Of a DNA stretch of 64,000 bases, positions 35,159 through 44,599 are shown piece after piece. The DNA is from Shewanella sp. MTB7. GTDB lineage: Bacteria > Pseudomonadota > Gammaproteobacteria > Enterobacterales > Shewanellaceae. The notes under the pieces were generated by a model. It made no database searches, was not told where the DNA came from, and saw only the letters and a program-made list of their open reading frames with translations. The DNA lies in the NCBI RefSeq assembly GCF_027571385.1, contig NZ_CP085636.1:5132501-5196500 (forward strand). Reading direction: 5' to 3'. How positions within the stretch are numbered: the stretch's first letter is position 1; every line of letters starts with the position of its first letter. Made by a program: the position numbers and the translations under genes.

Positions 35159-35567
35159 CAGATTGAAAGTGTATTCAGAATTCGTATTTCGAAGCAGACA
35201 AGCATGGCGTTTATCTTCTTTAATAGGTTTGCCTAATTTAATATTCCTTCCTCGAATAAAGATAATTAACATTCAGGTTATCTTGTTAATCGTCTCTGTC
35301 CAATTAATAACCAAGTAAACAGGGGTAGATGGTTAAATTGACAGAAACCTCTTTTCATTTTCGGTATCACAAGCATCTAATATCTATGTCCAGATATATC
35401 AATTAGGGTCGTTCACATATCAAGTTTATGCATAACTTCACCCCAAAGAGCTGTAAAGCAAAGAGTATTTTATGCTAAAAAATCAAATGTAGTACCCCTT
35501 TGCTACCACGTTAACAGGCTAACGCATTACATTATCCCTTATTCGTCATAGGAAGTAGGTTGTCGTC
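35159..35567. other. Intergenic region without recognisable content
   Basis: The 409-bp A+T-rich spacer is between the LysR gene and the ABM-domain gene, both on the plus strand. No ORF, strong hairpin or repeat was noticed. It should contain the promoter of the ABM gene. Confidence 0.5.
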
Positions 35568-35867
35568 ATGGGCGAACATATGGTCTTTTTACTGGCTCGC
35601 TTCAAAGCACAAAGCGGTAAAGAGGATGCACTTCTTATACTACTAGAAAGTGTAGTTATGGCGGCTAGAAATGAATTAGGTTGCGTAGAATATGAGCTTC
35701 ATAAAGAAAATAATAAAAGAGGACATTTCGTCTTTTTTAAAAAATTTGTTGATAATGATGCCTATGAAAAACATCAAAACACCATACACTATAAACGTCT
35801 GATGAGGGAGGCACCCAAGCTAATATCTACACAACCCGAAATTATCATACTATCAAAACATCTATAA
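35568..35867 (+). CDS. Antibiotic biosynthesis monooxygenase (ABM)-domain protein
   Basis: The 99-residue protein is a single dimeric alpha-beta barrel of the ABM/YgiN type: MVFLLARFKAQSGKEDALLILLESV, then GCVEYELHKENNKRGHFVFFKKFVDNDAYEKH and a final HYKRLMREAP helix. Such proteins act as quinol or small aromatic monooxygenases or heme-degrading enzymes, or bind small ligands. The family name does not imply antibiotic synthesis. A GGAAGTAGG tract upstream supports the start; the Met at 35580 is also possible. It appears monocistronic. Confidence 0.85.
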   Translation: MGEHMVFLLARFKAQSGKEDALLILLESVVMAARNELGCVEYELHKENNKRGHFVFFKKFVDNDAYEKHQNTIHYKRLMREAPKLISTQPEIIILSKHL

Positions 35868-36011
35868 ATACCCTCATGAAATTAACAATGGTTCCGATAA
35901 GATACATAGCTACCAATTTATTTGCTGTTAATGAAATAATTGTAGAAAAGTATTATATGTTTAAATTCAACATATTAAAAAAATTCGGTTGAGGAGTTTA
36001 AATTAACCATT

Positions 36012-36281
36012 ATGAGCAATCTTTTTTTCGATAACCCGACTAGTCACTATCTGCCTATTCAGAAATCCATTCGAATTCAGGGACACGTGACCAGTATATC
36101 TTTAGAAAAGCTCTTCTGGGATCTGTTAGATCAAATAGCGGAAAGCCAAGGGGTAAAGAGAAATCAATTTATTGCTAGCTTGTATATTGAAGCGCTGAAT
36201 CATCATGGTGATGTTAAAAATTTCACCTCACTGCTTAGATCTGCTTGTGTCCAACATATTTTGTCAGATAAAGGCCGATAG
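36012..36281 (+). CDS. Ribbon-helix-helix (RHH_4-type) domain protein
   Basis: The 89-residue protein has the pattern of the RHH_4 family: KSIRIQGHVTSISLEKLFWDLLDQIAESQGVKRNQFIASLYIEAL, where the beta-strand RIQGHVTSI and the following two helices form the ribbon-helix-helix unit, then NFTSLLRSACVQHI. RHH proteins bind DNA as dimers and often repress small operons. No toxin-like partner gene is adjacent, so a toxin-antitoxin role is not supported. It is probably a stand-alone regulator with unknown targets. GAGGAG upstream is a good ribosome site at some distance. Confidence 0.78.
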   Translation: MSNLFFDNPTSHYLPIQKSIRIQGHVTSISLEKLFWDLLDQIAESQGVKRNQFIASLYIEALNHHGDVKNFTSLLRSACVQHILSDKGR

Positions 36282-36314
36282 TCAATAACCTCAGCCCTTC
36301 GAATAAAACTCTGA

Positions 36315-36851
36315 CTAGTTAAAGCCTTTCAACATATCCTCATCAAACTGCTCCAGTGACACAGTAAGCTTATCTTCAGCAATAACATGCTGCAGTTCAG
36401 CAATGTCTTTCTCGACCTTACTCATTGTCAACGTGTTGTTATCTAAGAAATAAACTTGTTTTAAACTCTCATAGTAGTAGTTCAAAACGATCAAAGCATT
36501 GAGGTCATGTTTTTTTGCTGCGACTTTAATGGATTTCAGTCGACGATAGATGCGATTCTGTAGCGCCTTAAGCCGCCACACATAATAGACCTCAGTCATA
36601 AATAATGTACCTTTTATGCGAAGCATCACTACCACACAAATTACCACAGCAAAAATCACTCCAAGCAAATTAAGGCGAAAGTTTCCAGTTGATCCTTCAC
36701 CTGCTATATTCTCGCTAACGTTGCTCCCAAAGGCTGCAATTAACAAGGCACCGAATGCCAAAGATAGAACACTCAAACCAATGACTAGAGCAATACTCAC
36801 CAGATTAAGGTGTTTTTTATAGCGTTTTTTATCAATATCGATTAGTTTCAC
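36315..36851 (-). CDS. DUF3087 family membrane protein
   Basis: The 178-residue protein has two hydrophobic segments (about 18-42 and 60-82) after a basic start, then a long charged, helical cytoplasmic part with VYYVWRLKALQNRIYRRLKSIK and LEQFDEDMLKGFN at the end. This matches the gammaproteobacterial DUF3087 family, whose function is unknown. A GGAGAAATC site precedes the ATG. It is convergent with the RHH gene. Confidence 0.82.
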   Translation of the reverse strand: MKLIDIDKKRYKKHLNLVSIALVIGLSVLSLAFGALLIAAFGSNVSENIAGEGSTGNFRLNLLGVIFAVVICVVVMLRIKGTLFMTEVYYVWRLKALQNRIYRRLKSIKVAAKKHDLNALIVLNYYYESLKQVYFLDNNTLTMSKVEKDIAELQHVIAEDKLTVSLEQFDEDMLKGFN

Positions 36852-37129
36852 ACGATTTCTCCTTCAATCTGCTTAACCAGATCCAGCGGTTCTTCTATTT
36901 GGTGGGATCGTTATCATACTATAAAGGTGGTGCTGAAAAGTTCCTAAATTGGTATGAAGTTTCAAACTATATTTAGCCATCATCGATACAACATCGTTTA
37001 GAAGTAAAAACATCTAGACGTCTAGATTGACAGGCATCCGAAAATCTCATATTCTCTCCACTATTGAGATGTACCATACTGCTATATTATTCAAAATGAC
37101 GTTAGCAGCGTGTTCCCGCTAGGAGGGCA

Positions 37130-37174
37130 ATGGAAACTTATGGTTCGATACATACCCAAACCACTTGGGTGTAA
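37130..37174 (+). CDS. Possible 14-residue leader peptide before nhaC
   Basis: An ATG at 37130 is preceded by AGGAGGG at ideal distance and opens a short frame (METYGSIHTQTTWV, then TAA). The end of this frame contains a 6-bp hairpin, ACCCAA (37154-37159) with TTGGGT (37165-37170). The gene for the antiporter starts within 30 bases. It may be a translated regulatory leader; no expression evidence exists. Confidence 0.35.
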   Translation: METYGSIHTQTTWV

Positions 37175-37199
37175 AATAAACAAAGAAAGAGAGAACACT

Positions 37200-38555
37200 T
37201 TGACGACTTCAAACAACACAACACCAAACCACACCCAAGGTATTGCGCCTACAGCCTCCTTCTTGGCTCTAGTTCCACTGTTTCTATTTTTAGCGCTATT
37301 TATCGGTGCTGGGGTATATTTCCAGAGCCAAGGTGTCGATTTCGCTTTCTATCAACTGCCAAGCGTTGTCGCTATTTTACCCGCCATTATCTTTGCACTT
37401 ATCATCTCAAAACAGAAATTGAATCAGAGCATAGAGACCTTTATCGGCGGCATAGGCCACGCAAACATTATTGCTATGTGCCTTATTTATCTGTTAGCTG
37501 GTGCCTTTGCAGCTGTCGCTAAAGCAACCGGAGGCGTAGATGCCACTGTCGCACTCGGCTTGTCGTTAGTGCCATCTAACTTATTACTTCCTGGTTTCTT
37601 TGTCATTGCTGCTTTTATTGCTACCGCAATGGGTACCTCAATGGGCACCATCGCAGCCGTAGCCCCTATCGCTTTAGGTGTGGCTAACGAAGCGCAAATT
37701 GAACTGGCCCTTATGGCAGGTGCAGTTATATCTGGCGCCCTATTTGGTGACAACCTTTCTATCATCTCAGATACTACGATTGCCGCAACCCGTACCCAAG
37801 GTTGTGATATGAAAGATAAATTCAAAGAGAACCTAATTTTCGCCATTCCAGCATCGATCATCACGCTTATCGTCTTTACCTTAGCGGGCCAAGGTCAGGC
37901 TGATGTGGCGACCCAAGAATTTGATTTCGTTAAGGTCATCCCCTACTTAACCATTTTAGTGCTTGCTGTTTCAGGCTTGAATGTCTTTGTGGTACTGACT
38001 ATCGGAATACTGCTAGCAGGTATAACAGGCCTATTTACCATGGATTACGGAGTGATCCAGTTTGGTCAAGATATCTATGCAGGCTTCAGTAACATGCAAG
38101 AGATCTTTATTCTCTCTATGCTAGTTGGTGGCCTAGCGGCACTGATGCAGCAGCAAGGCGGACTCGCCTTTGTCAGTAAGCAGATTGAAAAACTTATCAC
38201 TCGATTCTCTAAAGCTAAAGGTGGGGCGTCGACACGGGCATCAGAGCTTGGTATGGCCGGTATTGTTGCGTTAACTAACACCTGTGTGGCTAACAACACA
38301 GTCTCAATTGTGGTTACCGGTGATATCGCTAAAGAACTAGCACAAAAGCATCAAGTAACCCCTAAACGTGCTGCTAGTATCTTAGATATCTTCTCTTGCA
38401 TCATTCAGGGCCTAATCCCTTACGGTGCTCAAGCCCTACTTATCGCTTCTGTCTTTAGCATATCGCCATTAGAAGCGGTAACTCACGCTTGGTACTGCAT
38501 GATCTTGGCCATAGTCGCTGTCACTATTGTCATTTTCCGCAAGCGAGTCGCTTAG
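37200..38555 (+). CDS. NhaC-family Na+/H+ antiporter
   Basis: The roughly 451-residue inner-membrane protein has about 11 hydrophobic helices and belongs to the NhaC/NhaC-like antiporter family. Motifs: TAMGTSMGTIAAVAPIALGVA, GAVISGALFGDNLSIISDTTIAATRTQGCDMKDKFKEN, and TNTCVANNTVSIVVTGDIAKELA in the second half. The first helix starts about 20 residues after a TTG at 37200 that follows AAAGAGAG; an in-frame GTG at 37110 and ATG at 37140 give longer, odd N-termini. It exports Na+ (or Li+) in exchange for H+. A terminator follows at 38601-38628. Confidence 0.85.
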   Translation: MTTSNNTTPNHTQGIAPTASFLALVPLFLFLALFIGAGVYFQSQGVDFAFYQLPSVVAILPAIIFALIISKQKLNQSIETFIGGIGHANIIAMCLIYLLAGAFAAVAKATGGVDATVALGLSLVPSNLLLPGFFVIAAFIATAMGTSMGTIAAVAPIALGVANEAQIELALMAGAVISGALFGDNLSIISDTTIAATRTQGCDMKDKFKENLIFAIPASIITLIVFTLAGQGQADVATQEFDFVKVIPYLTILVLAVSGLNVFVVLTIGILLAGITGLFTMDYGVIQFGQDIYAGFSNMQEIFILSMLVGGLAALMQQQGGLAFVSKQIEKLITRFSKAKGGASTRASELGMAGIVALTNTCVANNTVSIVVTGDIAKELAQKHQVTPKRAASILDIFSCIIQGLIPYGAQALLIASVFSISPLEAVTHAWYCMILAIVAVTIVIFRKRVA

Positions 38556-38600
38556 TCAACAACCTAAACGACAATACTGGAAATCAGTCTTTAATTTGAT

Positions 38601-38628
38601 AAGGGAGTGCAGATAACTGCACTCCCTT
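38601..38628 (+). terminator. Intrinsic terminator after nhaC
   Basis: A perfect 12-bp stem (38601-38612 with 38617-38628) has a 4-base loop and continues into a run of Ts. Confidence 0.93.
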
Positions 38629-38861
38629 TTTATTTGCTAACCATTTAATCCCTATAAACAGTCCAGCAAAGAGCAATATATTTGCTAACAATTTAATGCT
38701 GATTAACACTGCCGTCCTATTGAGAATTGATATCACTTAAGGCAAGTTTATATAAGCAAGAAAGTGTGCATGTGATAAGGAGATCTAAAATGAGACTCAG
38801 TTCTCGTTTAATTTAGCAGTGCTGTAAAAGCACTCTTTAATTCCTTACAAAAGTGAACATA

Positions 38862-39554
38862 ATGCCACAAGAACAAGAACTTGATACGCATTCACCTCGT
38901 TATGATCTTCACCGATTAGTGGTACTAATGATATTCGCTGGCGCTTTTATCTCCGCCATCGGAATCATTACGTCAGTCTGGGGAAAATACCAAGTTATCG
39001 GTGCTGAGGTATTTGTCAGGCGAGCTGATTTTTTAGGCGATTACATTAATTCCCCTCTCGCCTATATCTACAATCTCTCATTAGTTATAGCGGGGACTTG
39101 TATTTTGCTCTCTATGTATGGCTTATTTAGGCTCAGACTAGGCTACTACAGTTATTATATCGCTGCTGCTGGCTTCTGGGTCGGCCTATCCATCATCCTT
39201 ATTGGGGTGTATCCCATTAACTATCCCGATGAACACCGCCTAGTATCCACCAGCTTTCTTATCAGTACTTTTGCGCTTCACCTACTGACTATTACTATGC
39301 GTTTTAATCATAAAGATATCTCCTCTAACAAACTTGTTTTAATTAGTACGTTAGGCTTAATGAATGCAACAGGGTTAATCTATCAGCTTGATTGGCAAAC
39401 CTTAGATTTTGGCCACTGTCACCATCTTCAAAGAAAATTATGTTGGGTATCGTTAAACATGTGGTTTCAAATCAGTACCACCATGCTTTGGTGCTTGACT
39501 CTAGCGCTAACGGTCAGAAAACTGGCTAATAATACCAAGCTCTTTATGACGTAA
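38862..39554 (+). CDS. DUF998-like multi-pass membrane protein
   Basis: The product has about 230 residues and six hydrophobic segments. Features include LVVLMIFAGAFISAIGI near the N-terminus, GFWVGLSIILIGVYPINYPDEHRLVSTSFLISTFALHLLT in the middle, and a last helix WFQISTTMLWCLTLALTV. The pattern G.yP.n......H...s resembles DUF998 integral membrane proteins, of unknown function. The ATG at 38862 is used; a GTG three codons earlier is also possible. There is no strong ribosome site. It is followed closely by the pseudouridine synthase gene. Confidence 0.7.
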   Translation: MPQEQELDTHSPRYDLHRLVVLMIFAGAFISAIGIITSVWGKYQVIGAEVFVRRADFLGDYINSPLAYIYNLSLVIAGTCILLSMYGLFRLRLGYYSYYIAAAGFWVGLSIILIGVYPINYPDEHRLVSTSFLISTFALHLLTITMRFNHKDISSNKLVLISTLGLMNATGLIYQLDWQTLDFGHCHHLQRKLCWVSLNMWFQISTTMLWCLTLALTVRKLANNTKLFMT

Positions 39555-39600
39555 CGAGTTATAGACTAAATAATGGTAAACTGCGCTCAGTCAGCCTTAT

Positions 39601-40356
39601 ATGTGTATCCTAAGAAAGATGGAACAAGATCCCAGCAAAATGCGTCTGGCTAAATATTTAGCTCAAACCGGACTATGCTCCCGAAGAGCCGCGACACGAT
39701 ATATCCGAGATGGTCTAATCACTTTAGATGGGCGCTTAGCCAATCATATCGATACCGTGACCCTAAGCGGCACTTCTGACACTGCATCTTGCCTTGAAAT
39801 GCTAGCGTTTGATGGTAAACCCATCACTGGCGTAGAGATGAAACAGTATTGGGTCTTACACAAGGCTGTGGGAACAGATTCACGCCTGTTAATCGATGAT
39901 CCAGCCAGTCTACTACACCTTCTGCCAGCGACACCAAGACTCTATCCTGTGGGACGCTTAGATAAAGATTCTAGGGGCTTGCTACTGCTCACTAACGATG
40001 GCGAGTTAACTCTGACATTGATGCACCCAAATTTCGGTCACTGTAAAATTTATCATGTCAGAGTCGACCGTGCGTTTGACGATAACTTCCTCCACTTAAT
40101 GGCTCAAGGCGTCAGCTACCGTAAGATCACGACACTCCCATGTTCAATGAAACGATTAGCTGACGATCAATTTGAGATAATACTGACTCAAGGGCTAAAT
40201 CGACAGATCCGCCGTATGACTCAAACACTAGGATTTAAGGTTATCGATCTTAAGCGGGTGCAGCTGCAAACACTCCAACTTGGAAATCTAAATGAAGGAG
40301 TGATGCGAGAGTTAACAGCCCCAGAAATAGCGGCATTGAAAGAAAAAATAGACTGA
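39601..40356 (+). CDS. RluF/RluB/RsuA-type pseudouridine synthase
   Basis: The product (about 245-251 residues) has an N-terminal S4 RNA-binding domain (MRLAKYLAQTGLCSRRAATRYIRDGLITLDG) and a catalytic domain with the invariant Asp in VGRLDKDSRGLLLLTNDG and the closing LTQGLNRQIRRMTQTLGF. It isomerises a uridine in rRNA, as RluF, RluB and RsuA do; the RluF group fits best by the C-terminal part, but the target position cannot be fixed. Starts at 39601 or 39619 are both possible. Cytoplasmic. Confidence 0.9.
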   Translation: MCILRKMEQDPSKMRLAKYLAQTGLCSRRAATRYIRDGLITLDGRLANHIDTVTLSGTSDTASCLEMLAFDGKPITGVEMKQYWVLHKAVGTDSRLLIDDPASLLHLLPATPRLYPVGRLDKDSRGLLLLTNDGELTLTLMHPNFGHCKIYHVRVDRAFDDNFLHLMAQGVSYRKITTLPCSMKRLADDQFEIILTQGLNRQIRRMTQTLGFKVIDLKRVQLQTLQLGNLNEGVMRELTAPEIAALKEKID

Positions 40357-40619
40357 TCGTCAAGAGTCATGTTGAACTTATGTCAGGATCCAGCTTGAGC
40401 CACACCTCGATAAACCATCAGCTTCGCTTTATCAAAAAAGCGCCCGCTTTAACTTTTTCATCAATCCCTCGGTTTAAACTCAATTATAAATTCTATTGAA
40501 ACAACGACCTGAATCCATTAGGTCATTTTTACCCTATACCGTCAGTTTCTCCAATGCTAAAAATACTCGCATCTACTACCAATCAGTATATAGATGTGAT
40601 CATTCACAAGGAGAATACA

Positions 40620-43535
40620 GTGAAGAAAGTTAAGATTTTCAAACAAGGGTTATTGGCAGCGAGTTTAATTTCTGCCAGCATTTGCAGCTACGCTGGGGAC
40701 TGGAACCTCGGCAGTGGCATTTATGACATTACAGGACCCGCCGGTGACACGCATATGTTGGGCTATGGATTCCTCAATCCTACCCAAGGAATTCAAACCC
40801 GGCTTTGGTCGCGTGCCTATGCGATAGAATCCTTTGGCACTGGCGATATGGTTATTTTCGTCTCCACGGATCTGCACAGTATGCCTCAGGGCGTAAAACA
40901 AGGGGTAATGGCTAAATTAACCGCCGCATATGGCGAGCGATACTCTGATGCCAATGTGATGTTAACTGCTACCCACAATCACAATGGCCCTGGTGGCTTC
41001 GATCATAATGTGCTGCTTAACGCCGGCACTCTGGGCCATGACAAAAGACACCACGAGGCAATTGTTGATGGCATTTTTCAGTCAATTAAAAAAGCGATTG
41101 AAACCCGAAAGCCCGGCGAGATCTATTTCAATAAAGGGGAGTTGAGCGAAACAGGGGTTAACCGTAACCCGACTGCTTACGCACTCAATCCAGATCGTGG
41201 GCAGTACGGTACTAACATTAATGAAAATATGACTCTACTAAAACTGGTGGCTGACGATAACACAGAGATAGGTAGCATAAATTGGTTTGGAGTACACAAC
41301 ACCTCATTCAGTCAAAATCAAAGACAGATCAGCGGTGACAACAAAGGCATCGCCAGTCAGTTATTTGAAAAAAGTAAAGGCAGCAACTATCAAGATGCTA
41401 GCACCTTTGTCGCTGCCTTTGCCAACAGCACGCTAGGAGATGTCTCTCCCAATATCTGTGGACAACGTAATGGCTGTCGTTACACCGATTCAGGCAGTGC
41501 TCTGCTCTCTGGCACCAAGCAATTTGATAAGGCTAACGAGCTGTATCGACAAGCAAGTTTTCGCTTGAACAATGAACTGCAATTCCGTCATCAATATGTC
41601 TATATGCCGGAATATACCGTCAATGAAGAGTTTGCCTATGAACAAAACCAAGCGAGAGTCTGCGAGGGGGAGTTTGGTCTGTCATTTCTAGCAGGTTCTT
41701 GGCATGACGGTTATGCGTCAATTCTTGGTACTTGGGAAGGAATGAGCTTAATCAATAATCCAGCCTTTGCCATGCCGGGACTACATTGGTTTGCACCTAT
41801 AGCCCATAACCAAGTTAGCCGTAAAATCTGCCAATATCCTAAACCTGGCTTTATTGCTCGCAGTACGGTCATTGGCGATCTCTATACTGCCCATATTCCT
41901 TTCCAAATTTTCACTTTAGGTGAACTTGCTATTGTCGCAGCCGCTGGTGAAATGACCACCATGGCAGGACGACGCTTAGAGAATCAATTACTGGATCAAC
42001 TTCGAAGCATCGGCGTAAAACATGTTGTAATAGCGGGCCTCGCCAACGCTTACCATGGTTACATCACCACACCGGAGGAGTATCAAGCCCAAAGATACGA
42101 AGGGGCTCACACCATTTTTGGACCTAATACGGCGCCAGCCTACATGCAAATCTACGCTGAGATGGCAGATGCCATAGTGAGTAACAGACCCGTTGCTGCA
42201 GGGCCCACACCTCCAGATCTCTCCCTCAGTCAGGTCTTACTGACACCTGACACGGTTGCTGACGGCAAACCCATTTATGAACACTTCGGTCAAGTACACC
42301 ATGATGCCAACCCTGAGTACTTGGTCAATGATGAGGTCTATGTCAAATTCAGAGCTGGTACACCAAAGAACAACTATCTGACCCAAAATACGTTTTTAGA
42401 GGTACAGCGCTGGACAAATGGTCAGTGGCTAACCTACCGCACTGACAATGATATCGACACCACCTTTATTTGGTATAACGACCCTAACCTGCTGTGCATC
42501 GACTGCTCATTCGCTGAGGTGAAATGGACACCAGATGTTAAAACGCCAACGGGTATGTACCGAATCATGCATAAAGGATACTGGAAAGACGGCTTCAATC
42601 AGCACTATTACGAAGGTTATTCGCAGGATTTCCATGTCGCGAACATCAAGAACCACGTGGCATTAAGCAGCACTCACAACACTTATCTGTCCGCGGATCA
42701 AAATGGAGGGCAAGGACTCAATGCCAATGGGGTGGCTATCGACAGTTGGGAAACCTTCGGTGTAGTACGGTTTGATGAAAACCGCACTGTGGCTCAATCA
42801 AATCAATGCATCAAACATGGCGACACTATTGGACTAAGAACTGGAAATGGTCATTATTTCAGTGCTCCTGGTAATGGCGACTTGGATGCCGACCGTTCAC
42901 ACTTTAGAGCTTGGGAGCGTTTTAGACTCATCAACCTCAGCAATCCTAGCGGTTGCTTGCAAACAACCGATGCCGTCGCCTTGCAACACACCAGTAGCCA
43001 GAAATTTATAGCCGCTGAACCCAACGGACAAGCCGTGGCGAAATGGGCAGCCTTAGGGGCATGGGAAACCTTCGGAGTGACACTTATCGAAGAGAAACTT
43101 AAGCATGAGGAGATATCACTGCTCAGTGACCATGGCACTTATGTGTCTGCAGATAACGCTGGGGGCGGCCATGTATTTGCCAATCGGAATCACATGCAGA
43201 AATGGGAAAAATTCCAGCTGAGAACCCTGGAACCTGACAACGTATCCAACTGTATCCGCAGCGGCTCGCGCATCAGTTTACGCACCGACCGAGGCTTCTT
43301 TTTCAGTGCCCGCAGCAATGGAGACATGCTGGCTAATGGCGCAAGATTAGCCGAATGGGAAAAGTTCACCTTAACCAATCACAGTAACAGTGGTTGTATG
43401 CAGGATGGCGACGTTATTTCACTGCAAAGCACTCACGGTAAATACATGATGGCCAATGCTACAGGGCCGATGAAAGTGACTGCTGGTAGCCAACAAATCG
43501 CAGCATGGGAACGGTTTAGAATAACGATCCACTAA
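40620..43535 (+). CDS. Secreted neutral ceramidase with C-terminal fascin-like repeats
   Basis: The product is about 971 residues. The GTG at 40620 has AAGGAG six bases upstream and starts a proper signal peptide (MKKVKIFKQGLLAASLISASICSYA); a frame extending to 40554 does not. Residues to about 675 match neutral/alkaline ceramidases: GIYDITGP, LTATHNHNGPGG (metal histidines), WFGVHNTS, the nucleophile serine in LGDVSPN (about 276), AAAGEMTTMAG and NAYHGYITTPEEY. It cleaves the N-acyl bond of ceramide or a related sphingolipid. From about 679 to the end there are six 45-50-residue repeats each closing with a WE.F motif, which fits two fascin-like beta-trefoils, probably for surface or lipid/glycan binding. 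A sphingolipid ceramide N-deacylase activity is an alternative. Confidence 0.88.
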   Translation: MKKVKIFKQGLLAASLISASICSYAGDWNLGSGIYDITGPAGDTHMLGYGFLNPTQGIQTRLWSRAYAIESFGTGDMVIFVSTDLHSMPQGVKQGVMAKLTAAYGERYSDANVMLTATHNHNGPGGFDHNVLLNAGTLGHDKRHHEAIVDGIFQSIKKAIETRKPGEIYFNKGELSETGVNRNPTAYALNPDRGQYGTNINENMTLLKLVADDNTEIGSINWFGVHNTSFSQNQRQISGDNKGIASQLFEKSKGSNYQDASTFVAAFANSTLGDVSPNICGQRNGCRYTDSGSALLSGTKQFDKANELYRQASFRLNNELQFRHQYVYMPEYTVNEEFAYEQNQARVCEGEFGLSFLAGSWHDGYASILGTWEGMSLINNPAFAMPGLHWFAPIAHNQVSRKICQYPKPGFIARSTVIGDLYTAHIPFQIFTLGELAIVAAAGEMTTMAGRRLENQLLDQLRSIGVKHVVIAGLANAYHGYITTPEEYQAQRYEGAHTIFGPNTAPAYMQIYAEMADAIVSNRPVAAGPTPPDLSLSQVLLTPDTVADGKPIYEHFGQVHHDANPEYLVNDEVYVKFRAGTPKNNYLTQNTFLEVQRWTNGQWLTYRTDNDIDTTFIWYNDPNLLCIDCSFAEVKWTPDVKTPTGMYRIMHKGYWKDGFNQHYYEGYSQDFHVANIKNHVALSSTHNTYLSADQNGGQGLNANGVAIDSWETFGVVRFDENRTVAQSNQCIKHGDTIGLRTGNGHYFSAPGNGDLDADRSHFRAWERFRLINLSNPSGCLQTTDAVALQHTSSQKFIAAEPNGQAVAKWAALGAWETFGVTLIEEKLKHEEISLLSDHGTYVSADNAGGGHVFANRNHMQKWEKFQLRTLEPDNVSNCIRSGSRISLRTDRGFFFSARSNGDMLANGARLAEWEKFTLTNHSNSGCMQDGDVISLQSTHGKYMMANATGPMKVTAGSQQIAAWERFRITIH

Positions 43536-43654
43536 GCCAAATATTCACTAAGAAATGCTCGATTTAGTCGACATCTAGGGTACCTTTCAACGATTCTGTT
43601 TGTTAGGTGCCCTACTACTCTTTCACATCACTATTGTCTGTATAGCTTGATTCA

Positions 43655-44599
43655 CTAAGATTTATCGACGGGATTTTTCAACAAGGCAACAAGTTCACTG
43701 CGACTGGCGATCCCCAACTTTTGGTACATACGATATAAGTGGTTAGACACCGTTGACGGTGATAACTCCAGCACTTTGGCCACCTGCTTAAAGGTCATCC
43801 CTTTTTCAAGCCAAGATGCGATCTCTAGCTCCCGCAAAGTCAGCTTATCCAAAGGTCCAATCAAGCGAGCCTCGATTTTAAACAAACTTTCAGCCGCGAC
43901 GATATTGAACATCACTTCATCACACTTTATTTCTGCCGGCCCTTCGATCTTATAGGGAAAATAACTGCTATCGACAGAGTCTGACTCTAGACCGCTTAGG
44001 AATTGCTGAAAACCCGAAGAAATATGCCAGTAATAGCCATGTCGGTCGCAAATAGCGAATGCTTCACCATCACCTTGCTCGGGTAAACTGAGTTTGTAAT
44101 TATGATCGCCAGCCGATACCAGATGTTGAACCAAACGATTAATAAGCAGCTGTTCTTCCTTGGTAAAGTCTTTTGACTCATCGGAACGATACAAACTAAT
44201 TAACGAATACAGTTCACTGGACTTCTCTTTATATGCCGTCGAGATAATTCGGCTTATTCCGTAAGGCTTAAACAATATCTGGTAGAGCTCTGAAGAATAA
44301 AACTCGTCATCCGGTAAAATATCACTCATTAAAACACTGGTATTAAGGTTTTTCATCACCATCTTGGCCATCGGGTTATAGATAAGGCTATTCCTTAACT
44401 TTTCACCGTATTGATTATCCAGCCCATAGACCTCACAACAATGGAACTCATAAGTTTGATAACTTCCCGTGCCCCATAATGCAGCATCGGCGGAACACAA
44501 GTTAGCAAACTGCTCTAGAGCCCAAGCTCTAAAAGAGATCGGCTCCCAGTCACTCGCTCGGCAATATAAGTCTCTAATGAAGTTTTCCGAACCTGTCAC
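43655..44599 (-). CDS. LuxR-type HTH transcriptional regulator
   Basis: About 314 residues from a GTG at 44599 with AGAGG in good position; a longer frame to 44671 has a cysteine-rich, unlikely N-terminus. The C-terminus is a GerE/LuxR DNA-binding domain (KLTLRELEIASWLEKGMTFKQVAKVLELSPSTVSNHLYRMYQKLGIASRSELVALL). The first 240 residues are an unassigned sensor region with no receiver or clear autoinducer domain. It is convergent with the ceramidase gene and has no other close partner. It may regulate ceramidase in response to a host or algal lipid, but that is only inference. Confidence 0.85.
   Translation of the reverse strand: MTGSENFIRDLYCRASDWEPISFRAWALEQFANLCSADAALWGTGSYQTYEFHCCEVYGLDNQYGEKLRNSLIYNPMAKMVMKNLNTSVLMSDILPDDEFYSSELYQILFKPYGISRIISTAYKEKSSELYSLISLYRSDESKDFTKEEQLLINRLVQHLVSAGDHNYKLSLPEQGDGEAFAICDRHGYYWHISSGFQQFLSGLESDSVDSSYFPYKIEGPAEIKCDEVMFNIVAAESLFKIEARLIGPLDKLTLRELEIASWLEKGMTFKQVAKVLELSPSTVSNHLYRMYQKLGIASRSELVALLKNPVDKS

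Noticed and set aside
35568..35867. Antibiotic biosynthesis role for the ABM-domain protein
   Set aside because: The family name is historical; the gene stands alone among housekeeping and small regulatory genes.
36012..36281. Toxin-antitoxin pair based on the RHH protein
   Set aside because: No small toxin-like gene is adjacent; the next gene is a convergent DUF3087 membrane protein.
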